A DNA stretch of 64,000 nt from Sulfobacillus thermosulfidooxidans (GTDB taxonomy: Bacteria > Bacillota > Sulfobacillia > Sulfobacillales > Sulfobacillaceae), in assembly GCF_001280565.1 (NCBI RefSeq), contig NZ_LGRO01000001.1, forward strand, positions 1,860,001 through 1,924,000. Reading direction: 5' to 3'. Positions 1 to 8,291 of this stretch are shown piece by piece (the stretch's first letter is position 1; each line of letters starts with the position of its first letter). The notes beneath the pieces are model-generated. The model saw only the letters and a program-made list of their open reading frames with translations, was not told the origin of the DNA and made no database searches. A program made the translations under genes and the position numbers.

Positions 1-359
1 CAATTCCTCATAGGTAGGCTACAAACCATTTTGGATTGATTCTGATATTGTAGTGGAACCAAGTTTCAATTCCTCATAGGTAGGCTACAAACAAAAAGGG
101 TGAAAAGTACTGGCGTAATGATAACAAGTTTCAATTCCTCATAGGTAGGCTACAAACTAAATTCCTCGGAAAGATGCACCATCCCGGCCCACCGCAGTTT
201 CAATTCCTCATAGGTAGGCTACAAACCGCCAGTCGGCCCGGTTTCGTATCGCGGGAAATTGATAGTTTCAATTCCTCATAGGTAGGCTACAAACTGCAAA
301 TTCCGCAGTTAGACAGGCAATTGTTGGATGTTTCAATTCCTCATAGGTAGGCTACAAAC
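1..359 (-). CRISPR. CRISPR array 1 (leader-proximal part, cut by the window edge)
   Basis: There are six 30-bp repeats, the first missing 4 bp at the window edge. They lie at 1-26, 63-92, 128-157, 197-226, 265-294 and 330-359, and spacers are 35-39 bp. Read on the minus strand the repeat begins GTTTGTAGCC and ends GGAATTGAAAC. The ATTGAAAC end is the usual 8-nt crRNA 5' handle, which sets the transcription direction leftward from the leader at 360-525. The repeat differs from array 2 by one base (position 4 is T, not C). The newest spacers should be those next to position 330. The array continues beyond the left edge. Confidence 0.97.
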
Positions 360-361
360 CC

Positions 362-390
362 ATTTTGCGGCTCGGGACTTGGGTTGTCAA
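362..390 (-). promoter_or_regulatory. Promoter of CRISPR array 1, abutting the first repeat
   Basis: On the minus strand a -35 box TTGACA (385-390) is followed after exactly 17 bp by CAAAAT (362-367). Only two bases separate it from the first repeat. The same two hexamers with the same 17-bp spacing precede array 2. A start about 7 nt downstream would fall inside the first repeat. The identity with the other leader is seen; promoter function is inferred. Confidence 0.75.
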
Positions 391-420
391 TCGAATAATT
401 TGTGGAAAGAATTGGAATTT

Positions 421-470
421 AACAAAGAAAAAATCCCAAAATGCTTATGCCATAAGGATTTCGGGATTTT
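421..470 (-). terminator. Intrinsic terminator inside the array 1 leader
   Basis: Read on the minus strand, AAAATCCC (470-463) pairs with GGGATTTT (437-430), the stem extends inward and a second short stem CTTAT/ATAAG lies inside. A T-rich tract follows (429-421). A hairpin sits at the same distance (about 70 bp) from the first repeat of array 2. It would stop transcription coming from the hydA side before it enters the array. Confidence 0.7.
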
Positions 471-477
471 CGGAAGT

Positions 478-521
478 GTCGTCGATCCCCGGGGGTTTTT
501 GCGCTACTGGCGATCGACGAC
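478..521. other. Conserved 44-bp leader block with 10-bp inverted repeat
   Basis: GTCGTCGATC (478-487) and GATCGACGAC (512-521) form a perfect 10-bp inverted repeat around a 24-bp loop. The whole 44-bp block recurs in inverted orientation at 62352-62395 with a single base difference, and both copies lie about 118 bp from the first repeat. The sequence between this block and the promoter is much less conserved. It may be a protein-binding site used in spacer integration or a transcription element; neither is shown. Confidence 0.6.
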
Positions 522-568
522 AAAAATAAGGGGTGCCCATGCAATGCCAACAAAGCTATTCATAGTCC

Positions 569-1951
569 TTAAGGCTTGACAAAGTGTTTACGCACGAGAA
601 ATTGACCGCGCCCTGGTTTTCCGTAATATTGCCCGTTGTCCACAATTTTTTCACCGCGGGAATAGACATAGCGGATAGCGCCTTGGGTTACTCGTCCCTC
701 ATAGGGATTATAATCTACGCGCATATGATGAGTTTTTGCACTCCAGAGCATACTGCCTTCGGGATCGAATATCACCAGATCCGCATCAGAGCCTACAGCA
801 ATCGTGCCTTTTCGAGGAAACAATCCAAAGATTTTTGCGGGTGAGGTCGAAGTTATCTCCACAAAGCGATTCAAGGACATGCGTGACTGGCGAACCGTTG
901 CATCATAAAGAAGACTCATCCGTGTTTCCACTCCAGGCGCGCCATTGGGAATTTTGGAAAAATCATTGCGACCTAAGATTTTTTGTTCTTTCATACAAAA
1001 TGGGCAATGGTCAGTCGATACAACTTGCAAATCATTTCCCGCTAAGCCACGCCATAAATGCGGAGCATGTTCATGTGTCCGTAAGGGAGGAGACATAACA
1101 TACTTTGCCCCATTAAATCCCTCTTCTTCATAATTGGTGTAATCTAAAAACAGATATTGTGGGCAAGTCTCTGCGAAAACCGCCTGTCCCTTGTCTCGGG
1201 CCATTGTCACTTCATCTAGTGCCTGAAGCGCGGACAAATGAACAAAATATACAGGACTGTCCGCCATCTCCGCCAACGCGATCACGCGGTGTGTGGCTTC
1301 CGCTTCCGCTTGAGGAGGTCTGGTTAAGGCATGATATTTGGGTTCAACATGTCCCTTCGCTAATGCTTGTTGCACTAAGACATCAATCACACTGCCGTTT
1401 TCCGCATGCATAGCAATTAGTGCCCCAAGTTCTCCGGCTCGTTGCAAGGCTTGAAAAATTTCACCATCTGTCACCATAAAAACCCCGGGATAGGCGGTGA
1501 ACAGCTTAAAGCTCGTCACTCCTCGGTCTACAAGCCACCCCATATCCTTAAGTGTCGTGGGGGTGACTTCGCTTAAAATCATGTGAAATCCATAATCAAT
1601 GGACGCTTTGCCTTCGGCCTTGCCCAGCCAAGTTTCAAATGCTTCTTGGGCACTATGCCCCCGCTGTTGAATAGCAAAATCGATGATTGTGGTGGTGCCG
1701 CCAAAAGCGGCAGCCCGTGTGCCCGTTTCAAAATCATCCGAAGATGTCGTTCCGCCAAATGGCATATCAAAGTGCGTGTGCACATCAATACCACCGGGCA
1801 AAATCAATAATCCGTGAGCATCCAGTTCCTCATCGGCTGTAATGGCTAAGCCCTTGCCGATCTGCGTAATGACGCCATCTTCTATCAACAGATCCGCATG
1901 ATAGTCATCGACGGCGGTGACAATATGACCGTTTTTGATTAACGTTTTCAT
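569..1951 (-). CDS. hydA: Dihydropyrimidinase / D-hydantoinase
   Basis: Opens dihydrouracil (or 5-substituted hydantoins) to N-carbamoyl-beta-alanine, the second step of reductive pyrimidine breakdown, in the cytosol. The 460-residue length is normal for the family. The metal motif GGIDVHTHFDMPFGG lies near residue 54, SFKLFTAYPG holds the lysine carboxylated in this family, and further ligands sit in MAHAENG, VHLSA and STDHCP. GGAGGG precedes the ATG. It is the last gene of a minus-strand run with preT and preA and lies 27 bp after preA. Its neighbours make uracil or thymine the likely source of substrate; activity on other hydantoins cannot be excluded. Confidence 0.9.
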   Translation of the reverse strand: MKTLIKNGHIVTAVDDYHADLLIEDGVITQIGKGLAITADEELDAHGLLILPGGIDVHTHFDMPFGGTTSSDDFETGTRAAAFGGTTTIIDFAIQQRGHSAQEAFETWLGKAEGKASIDYGFHMILSEVTPTTLKDMGWLVDRGVTSFKLFTAYPGVFMVTDGEIFQALQRAGELGALIAMHAENGSVIDVLVQQALAKGHVEPKYHALTRPPQAEAEATHRVIALAEMADSPVYFVHLSALQALDEVTMARDKGQAVFAETCPQYLFLDYTNYEEEGFNGAKYVMSPPLRTHEHAPHLWRGLAGNDLQVVSTDHCPFCMKEQKILGRNDFSKIPNGAPGVETRMSLLYDATVRQSRMSLNRFVEITSTSPAKIFGLFPRKGTIAVGSDADLVIFDPEGSMLWSAKTHHMRVDYNPYEGRVTQGAIRYVYSRGEKIVDNGQYYGKPGRGQFLVRKHFVKP

Positions 1952-1978
1952 CCTTCATGCCCTCCATTCCTTAAGTGG

Positions 1979-3235
1979 TTAAGACAACGATGTAAGTCGG
2001 TCTTGGCGTTGTCGCCAGGTTTCCACAATGCCCAAATCATGTTCTTGCATCTCAATACAGCCAGGAACAGGACAAACTAAGGCACAAAGATTACAGCCTA
2101 CACAGTCTTCTTCTCGTACCACAGGAGACTTCATCTCCGGTCCCTTATCGATACATTGATGTCCCCCGTCATCACACGCCACATAACAAAGATTGCACCC
2201 AATACACTTATCCTCGTGGATTTTGGCCACTACTTTATAGGAATAGGACAGGCGTAAATCATTCCAATCGCCCACTTTATTGGCAGACCGTCCGACAATA
2301 TCCTCGACCCGGGCCACCCCTTTAGCATTCAAATAATCGTTAAGCCCCTCTGTCATCGAGCGAATAATGCGAAACCCATAATGCATCGCCGCTGTACAAA
2401 CCTGGACCGCTTGTGCCCCCAAAAGCAAATATTCCACAGCGTCTTGCCACGACTCAATGCCCCCAATTCCCACCAAAGGAACTTTCACTTTCCGGTCATT
2501 GGCCAAAGCCGATACCATATAAAGACCAATAGGTTTAACAGCCGGTCCGCAATATCCCCCATGGGACCCTCGGCCATCAATTTGAGGGCGGGGCAACCAT
2601 GTGTCCAGATCAACCCCCATGACACTGTTTATGGTATTGATAAGGGAAAGGGCATCAGCCCCACCTTGCACCGCGGCCCGTCCGGGATTTCGAATATCCG
2701 TCACATTGGGAGTCAATTTTACGATCACAGGCAAACGTGAATCCGCCTTAGCATAGGCCGTAATTTGTTCGGTATATTCTGGGACTTGACCAATAACGGA
2801 ACCCATACCGCGCTCATTCATGCCGTGCGGACAGCCAAAATTTAGTTCTACGCCGTCCGCTCCGGTATCTTCAACGCGGTGCATCATGTCTTTCCACATC
2901 TCCGGGATTGAAGGCAGCATCAAGGAGACAACAACGGCATGCTCGGGAAAGCGCCGTTTCACTTCGGCAATTTCCCGCAAGTTATCTTCGATCGGTCGAT
3001 CAGAAATTAACTCCACGTTATTGAGACCCATCATGCGGCGATTGCCATAATCAATAGACGCCAGACGGGAACTCACATTAATGACCGGTTCCCCGACGGT
3101 TTTCCACACGGCTCCGCCCCAACCCTCATCAAAAGCTTTCATCACTTGATATGCCGTATTAGTTAACGGTCCGGATGCCAACCAAAAGGGATTGGGCGCC
3201 GAGATTCCGGCCACATTGACAGATAAGTCAGCCAT
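1979..3235 (-). CDS. preA: NAD-dependent dihydropyrimidine dehydrogenase, catalytic subunit PreA
   Basis: Reduces uracil or thymine to the 5,6-dihydro form together with PreT. Residues 1-310 are a dihydroorotate-dehydrogenase-like FMN barrel (NPFWLASGPLT at the start, GADGVELNFGCPHGM for the active-site region, LVGIGGIESWQDA for FMN phosphate binding). Residues about 345-400 carry two 4Fe-4S sets, CIGCNLCYVAC and CVGCNLCALVC. The 418-residue length matches PreA proteins. Its ATG follows the preT stop directly, with GGAGGG about 10 bp upstream, so the two subunits are probably translated together. Confidence 0.93.
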   Translation of the reverse strand: MADLSVNVAGISAPNPFWLASGPLTNTAYQVMKAFDEGWGGAVWKTVGEPVINVSSRLASIDYGNRRMMGLNNVELISDRPIEDNLREIAEVKRRFPEHAVVVSLMLPSIPEMWKDMMHRVEDTGADGVELNFGCPHGMNERGMGSVIGQVPEYTEQITAYAKADSRLPVIVKLTPNVTDIRNPGRAAVQGGADALSLINTINSVMGVDLDTWLPRPQIDGRGSHGGYCGPAVKPIGLYMVSALANDRKVKVPLVGIGGIESWQDAVEYLLLGAQAVQVCTAAMHYGFRIIRSMTEGLNDYLNAKGVARVEDIVGRSANKVGDWNDLRLSYSYKVVAKIHEDKCIGCNLCYVACDDGGHQCIDKGPEMKSPVVREEDCVGCNLCALVCPVPGCIEMQEHDLGIVETWRQRQDRLTSLS

Positions 3236-4573
3236 TTAGACATTTCCCTCCTTTGCGTAGCGCTTGACAATGTCCTGTGCAGCTTGCTTCCCTTGTTGGA
3301 CAGCGCTCACCACAGTGGCCTCTTGAGGCGCCAAGCAGTCCCCAATGGCGTACACACGGGAAACAGAGGTTTCAAAAGTGAGGGGATTAACGGTGGGCAC
3401 ATGGTTTTCTTGCTGAATGCCTAAGGCTAGCCAAGGACTACTGAAACGGCTTTGTCCGGTGGCGATAATCACACTATCACACGGCATTTCAAAATCACTG
3501 TTCTCTTTGATTACTAAGGGCTGATGGCGTAACGATCTGCCTGGTACGTCACTTGGGGCTAAAGCCGACTGCTTACAGTGCACCCCTTTGACCCGGTTAT
3601 CTCCAAGAATCGCGGTAACAACTGTCCACCATTTATAATTCACACCCTCATGTTTCGCAAACTCGTATTCATAGGCATAGGCCGGCATGGCCTCTTCACC
3701 GCGCCGGTACAAAATCGTGACCTCGGTAGCGCCGAGACGTTTGGCACAGGTGGCAGCATCCACTGCCGTATTTCCGGCACCAATCACCACGACCCGCGAG
3801 CCCAGATCGATGGCCTCATAATCACCCATTTTCGTTAAAGCAATCAGCTCCAGCGCATTATATACACCTCTCAACTCTTCTCCGGGAATCCCCAAAGCGG
3901 GTACCGGCCCAAGTCCCACCGCAATAATCAGGACATCGTGGCGGGATTTCACTTCTTCCCAGCTCACATCGCGGCCCACATTTATGCCGTAGTGGAACTG
4001 AACCCCTAACGCCTGAACTTGCTGAACTTCCCATTGGCTCACCGCTAAGGGTTCCCGGAATTCCACAATACCGTAGGTATCAAGACCTCCTGCCTGTTCA
4101 CGCGCTTCATAAATCATGACCTCACATCCATACCGCCGTAATTCCGCCGCGGCGGCTAATGCCGCCGGTCCCGATCCGACAATGCCGACATTAGCGTGCA
4201 CCTTGACCGATTTCGCTGGCAACACGGGAAATCCTTGGTTCATGGCATAATCGGTGGCCACCCGCTGCAAACGCCCAATACTGACCGCTCGCGAATCTTT
4301 GGTTCTGACGCAAGCCCCTTCACATAACACTTCAGTTGGGCAAATGCGGGCACAGGTACTACCCAAAATGTTGTCATCGAAAATTACCCGGGCCGCCCCT
4401 TGTAGATGCCCTTCGGCTATATGCCGGATAAATTCAGGAACATTAATTCCCGTCGGACAATGTGACATACACGGCGCATCATAACAGTAATAACAGCGTA
4501 AAGCTTCATCACGGGCTTCTTGCCACGACATGGGTGCCATGACTTCCTCAAAACCCAAATGGGTCGGTATCAA
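3236..4573 (-). CDS. preT: NAD-dependent dihydropyrimidine dehydrogenase, flavoprotein subunit PreT
   Basis: Electron-input subunit that passes electrons from NADH to PreA. The N-terminal domain carries Fe-S cysteine sets (CYYCYDAPCMSHCP, then CARICPTEVLCEGAC). Two Rossmann folds follow: GIVGSGPAALAAAAEL for FAD and VVVIGAGNTAVDAA for NAD. The C-terminal FAD motif is YAIGDCLAP. I chose a TTG start at 4573 because GAGGAGG lies 8 bp before it; a longer form from a TTG at 4594 is possible. The GltD-like layout alone could mean other Fe-S flavoproteins, but the adjacent preA settles the assignment. Confidence 0.9.
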   Translation of the reverse strand: MIPTHLGFEEVMAPMSWQEARDEALRCYYCYDAPCMSHCPTGINVPEFIRHIAEGHLQGAARVIFDDNILGSTCARICPTEVLCEGACVRTKDSRAVSIGRLQRVATDYAMNQGFPVLPAKSVKVHANVGIVGSGPAALAAAAELRRYGCEVMIYEAREQAGGLDTYGIVEFREPLAVSQWEVQQVQALGVQFHYGINVGRDVSWEEVKSRHDVLIIAVGLGPVPALGIPGEELRGVYNALELIALTKMGDYEAIDLGSRVVVIGAGNTAVDAATCAKRLGATEVTILYRRGEEAMPAYAYEYEFAKHEGVNYKWWTVVTAILGDNRVKGVHCKQSALAPSDVPGRSLRHQPLVIKENSDFEMPCDSVIIATGQSRFSSPWLALGIQQENHVPTVNPLTFETSVSRVYAIGDCLAPQEATVVSAVQQGKQAAQDIVKRYAKEGNV

Positions 4574-4765
4574 TTCACAATCCTCCTCTCCCAAGATGTT
4601 GACCTTTCTTCTTACGGGCGTGACCGGGAACTTTTCTGTCCATTACGCATCCAGCCAAATATGGGGATTTTGTCATGTTTCAAGCGCGCACCAAAGGAAT
4701 TCCCGTGAAGACGTGAAGAGTTCAAATGCTATCCCAGATCACTACCCTGCATGCCTTCGGCCGCA

Positions 4766-5653
4766 TTACAAGGCGGTTAAGGGATCATAGGTTTCGGGAC
4801 GGCGATCGCGGAAAAATTGCCAGGTATTGCGCACTTCACGAATCATATCTAAATCGGCATCCCCAATCACGACTTCGGACTGATCTGAGCTTCCGACCGC
4901 CACAAATTGTCCTCTGGGATCCACCAAATAACTTTCGCCATAAAATTCCCCCATGTTCCATGGCGCTTCGACTCCTACCCGATTAATCGCTCCCACGAAA
5001 TAGCCATTAGCCACAGCATGGGCAGGCTGTTCTAACTTCCACAAATACTTGGAGAGACCCGCCACAGTCGCGGAAGGGTTAAAGACAATTTCGGCACCAT
5101 GAAGTCCTAGAGCCCGGGCCCCTTCCGGAAAATGACGATCATAACAGATATAAACCCCAATGCGTCCTACCGCTGTCTCAAATACGGGATAGCCCAAATT
5201 GCCAGGACGGAAATAAAATTTCTCCCAGAACCCAGTATCGGGATGTGGTCCCGCCTGCACCTGAGGAATATGACTCTTTCGGTATTTGCCAAGATATTGA
5301 CCATCTGCATCGATGACGGCTGCCGCATTATAATAGACCCCTGGCTGCTCCTCTTCGTAGAGGGGCACAATTAACACCATTTGCGTCTCTTTGGCCACAC
5401 TTTGCATCATCTTTGTCGTCGGACCATCCGGAATCTTTTCGGTCAGCTCATACCACTTCGGGTTCTGTTCGGCACAGAAATAGGGCCCGACAAATAATTC
5501 TTGTAGGCACACAATTTGTGCGCCGCGTGCCTTGGCTTCATAAATCATGCCCAGGTGTTTATCCACCGCATAAGCTTTATGCACTGAGACCGGTTCTTCT
5601 CCGGGTACTTCGTGGTGGGATTGAATGAGACCCACGCGCACGATATGACTCAT
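4766..5653 (-). CDS. Beta-ureidopropionase (N-carbamoyl-beta-alanine amidohydrolase), nitrilase superfamily
   Basis: Hydrolyses N-carbamoyl-beta-alanine to beta-alanine, CO2 and ammonia, the third step of the pathway. The nitrilase triad is visible: Glu in CLQELFVGPYF, Lys in YRKSHIPQV and Cys in YICYDRHFPEGARALG. The chosen ATG at 5653 has GGAGGG 9 bp upstream and gives 295 residues; the frame is open 15 codons further upstream without a ribosome site. It lies between the aminotransferase and preT on the same strand, as expected for the reductive uracil pathway. Activity on another N-carbamoyl amino acid is possible. Confidence 0.88.
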   Translation of the reverse strand: MSHIVRVGLIQSHHEVPGEEPVSVHKAYAVDKHLGMIYEAKARGAQIVCLQELFVGPYFCAEQNPKWYELTEKIPDGPTTKMMQSVAKETQMVLIVPLYEEEQPGVYYNAAAVIDADGQYLGKYRKSHIPQVQAGPHPDTGFWEKFYFRPGNLGYPVFETAVGRIGVYICYDRHFPEGARALGLHGAEIVFNPSATVAGLSKYLWKLEQPAHAVANGYFVGAINRVGVEAPWNMGEFYGESYLVDPRGQFVAVGSSDQSEVVIGDADLDMIREVRNTWQFFRDRRPETYDPLTAL

Positions 5654-5924
5654 AATCTGATTCCCTCCATCGACGATTGTCAAATTTTTTGCTCTCAAAC
5701 CTCTTGCCCTCGATTACAAGAATAAATAGGGATTGGTTAGAGATTTTTAGGAGCATGCAAACATCCGGACAGGTAATCTAGGCAGGACAATCACTGATTC
5801 TCTTAAGAAGGCCATACTCTTCTTTCACTATACGAACTCATCATGCGAATAACAGCCGACACGGGAACGAATTTTTCAGGATAAAACGTGACATTTTGTC
5901 TGGGCAGTTTGCACAAAATGCTGT

Positions 5925-7298
5925 CTAACGATAATGAATGCGCGTGGGCGAAAGAGTTTTGATCTCAGGATGTTGTTCCATTAAGCGGATCAATGCCGTT
6001 TTCAACATAAGAAGGGCGTCATCCACTTCTGTGCGAGTGACCGATAAAGGGGGGGCAATACGGAGCACATTGTGATATAAGCCACCGAGTCCCAGCAATA
6101 ATCCTTCTTGGCGGGCTAATTCATGGATGGATGACGCCAATTCTGGCGCAGGAATTTTGTTTTCCCGCACAATTTCAATTCCTTGCATAAGCCCCATTCC
6201 CCGCACGTCACCGATTACAGGATACTGATCCGATAACTCCTCAAGTCCTGCCCGAAGCACGGCACCCAATTCTTTGGCATTTTCCACTAAATGTTCTTCA
6301 TCGATGACATCTAAGGTGGCTAGCGCTGCTTGCATGGAGACGGGATTGCCGCCAAAGGTGGAAATTGTGGGTCCCCGGTAACTTTGCGCAACATCTGGGG
6401 TTGTAATCGTAGCCCCAATGGGCATGCCATTGGCTAATCCTTTAGCAAAAGTCATAATATCCGGGGTCACCCCGTAATGTTCAATGCCAAAGGGCTTACC
6501 CGTTCGCCCAAAACCTGTTTGCACTTCATCGTCGATAAAGAGTCCCCCGTGCCTCCGCGTTATCTCCACGGTTTTCTCAAAGAAACCCACTGGCGGGGTA
6601 ATAAATCCGCCCACGCCCTGAATGGGTTCCGCAATGAATGCGGCAATTCGTCCTGATGTGCTGGTTTGAATAAACTCCTCAAGATCCTGGGCGCAATCGA
6701 TAGCACAGCGATCCGGGGTTTTGCCAAAGGGACAGCGGTAACAATAGGCATTGTGCGTATGGCGTATAGGCAAATGCATCCCGCCTCCGGCCAGTTTCCA
6801 ATCAGCCTGTCCCGTCAGGCCCATGGTCATGTGCGAACGGCCTGAATAACTGTGGCGCAAGGCGATGATATCGTGCTGGCCGGTGGCTAATTGCGCCATC
6901 ACCAGTGCGGTTTCGTTAGCTTCGGTACCACTGGTGGTGAAAAAGCTTTGGGTTAAAAAACCGGGCGTGATCTGCGCCAGACGCTCAGCTAACCGCACCA
7001 TCGGCTCAGTTAAATAAAGCGTGGAGGTATGAAGAAATTGCTGGGCTTGCTCGACAATCGCTTGCACCACTTTCGGATGACTATGGCCCACAGAGACCGT
7101 CAATATTCCTCCAAAAAAATCCAAATAGCGCTCTCCGTTGGCACCAAAGACATACCGTTCTTGCCCGCGCACAATGGTAAGCGGGTTTTGGTAATATAAA
7201 CTGATTCCTGGCACTAAATAACGTTTTTGCCGCTCAATGAGATCCATCGAATCCACAGATATGGAATTCTCAGCCATCTTGGACGCGTCGTAGGTCAT
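5925..7298 (-). CDS. Class III aminotransferase, probably beta-alanine (or 3-aminoisobutyrate):pyruvate/glyoxylate transaminase
   Basis: PLP enzyme of the AGXT2/ornithine aminotransferase fold. TSGTEANETALVMA is the cofactor phosphate loop, FIDDEVQTGFGRTG carries the PLP-ring aspartate and TFAKGLANGMPIGA the Schiff-base lysine. The 457-residue length is normal. It precedes the beta-ureidopropionase gene on the same strand, so its likely job is removing the amino group from beta-alanine to give malonate semialdehyde. A CYRCPFG...CAIDC stretch near residue 190 has four cysteines, a feature I know from AGXT2-like proteins. The exact acceptor cannot be read from sequence. Confidence 0.82.
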   Translation of the reverse strand: MTYDASKMAENSISVDSMDLIERQKRYLVPGISLYYQNPLTIVRGQERYVFGANGERYLDFFGGILTVSVGHSHPKVVQAIVEQAQQFLHTSTLYLTEPMVRLAERLAQITPGFLTQSFFTTSGTEANETALVMAQLATGQHDIIALRHSYSGRSHMTMGLTGQADWKLAGGGMHLPIRHTHNAYCYRCPFGKTPDRCAIDCAQDLEEFIQTSTSGRIAAFIAEPIQGVGGFITPPVGFFEKTVEITRRHGGLFIDDEVQTGFGRTGKPFGIEHYGVTPDIMTFAKGLANGMPIGATITTPDVAQSYRGPTISTFGGNPVSMQAALATLDVIDEEHLVENAKELGAVLRAGLEELSDQYPVIGDVRGMGLMQGIEIVRENKIPAPELASSIHELARQEGLLLGLGGLYHNVLRIAPPLSVTRTEVDDALLMLKTALIRLMEQHPEIKTLSPTRIHYR

Positions 7299-7435
7299 CT
7301 CTTTGGTCCCTGCCTTTCATGTCATCATCTAATCAATGAAGCTGAGATCATGCTAACAAACAGCTCTGTTTAAAACATTAGACAATCTGTCATGATTTCT
7401 CCCTCTTTCGTTATGACATTTCTCTATGAATGTGA

Positions 7436-8161
7436 TCACAACCCAAATAGCTGCCCATAAGATGTTAAGGGCATGGTCGAAACATTTAGCCGCTTTAAAG
7501 CCCACCACAACGCCGCCTGTACCGAGTCAATCACGGGCTTATGGTTCTTCTTTTCCCACGGTCTCACCACCACACTCCCATTCATGTTGGTGCAAAAAAT
7601 CATGGAAGCCTGGGCGCGGTCATCGGCAACGTCTTGAAGGCACTTAAGAATTGTGTCAGGCGTAATACGGGCAAAATCAGTATTTTGGGTCAAACCCAAA
7701 TGACAATCTTTGACGACGCCAATTCCCATTGCAGCAAAATTTCTCACAATACGTTGATTCAGTTCTTCAATGTATGGCGTCACTAGACTGATCGATCCCA
7801 CTCCTAAAGCCTTGGTCGCTTCTCGTGTCGCCTCAAGCGCCGTAGTCACCGGAACCTGGGCGCGAGATGATAAATGTTCGGCAAGCGCACGGTCCCAATC
7901 GATTCCTAGCCATCCTCCGCTGGTTCCATTCCAAATCAATTCATCAACCTCCGCACTCACAAGTTGATCGCAGGCCTGGTCAAAGGCGTCCCATTCAAAC
8001 TGGCGAAAAGATGCCTCGGTTGCCTCGATGCGAACCACGGGCAGTCTGGCAAAATGAAGACTCACTCCCGGTATGCTGGATATGAGCTCATAGCTGCGCG
8101 GTTCCACAATGGTATTCGAAGATGGCAGCATTATTCCAATTTTTTGTTGTATATCTGACAC
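7436..8161 (-). CDS. Asp/Glu racemase superfamily protein (maleate isomerase / arylmalonate decarboxylase-like)
   Basis: A 241-residue protein whose start, GIMLPSSNTIVEPR, is typical of the maleate isomerase and arylmalonate decarboxylase branch. In two-cysteine members the first catalytic site reads CTS; here it is WNGTSGG, without cysteine. The second site, IFCTNMNG, keeps its cysteine. One cysteine plus an N-terminal Gly-Thr-Ser is the arrangement of arylmalonate decarboxylases, so decarboxylation is as likely as isomerisation. It heads the minus-strand pyrimidine genes and diverges from an NCS1 permease. Handling malonate-semialdehyde-like or hydantoin-derived acids would fit, but the substrate is unknown. 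Confidence 0.7.
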   Translation of the reverse strand: MSDIQQKIGIMLPSSNTIVEPRSYELISSIPGVSLHFARLPVVRIEATEASFRQFEWDAFDQACDQLVSAEVDELIWNGTSGGWLGIDWDRALAEHLSSRAQVPVTTALEATREATKALGVGSISLVTPYIEELNQRIVRNFAAMGIGVVKDCHLGLTQNTDFARITPDTILKCLQDVADDRAQASMIFCTNMNGSVVVRPWEKKNHKPVIDSVQAALWWALKRLNVSTMPLTSYGQLFGL

Positions 8162-8291
8162 AGTGTACGGATATTCCTCCTAAATTTCTGACATTTTGTC
8201 CATGATCTTCGGACATATTTTCGATTATTGTGGAATTGATTCTAACACATTTCTCACATCAAACGTGCAAACGTGAAAGGAGCGATGATTG

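Noticed and set aside
328-579. Open frame across the last repeat and leader of array 1
   Set aside because: It begins inside a CRISPR repeat and runs through the promoter, terminator and palindrome block; no ribosome site and no protein-like composition.
2381-3050. Plus-strand open frames opposite preA and many similar antisense frames throughout
   Set aside because: They lie wholly inside well-supported genes on the other strand and lack ribosome sites and recognisable products.
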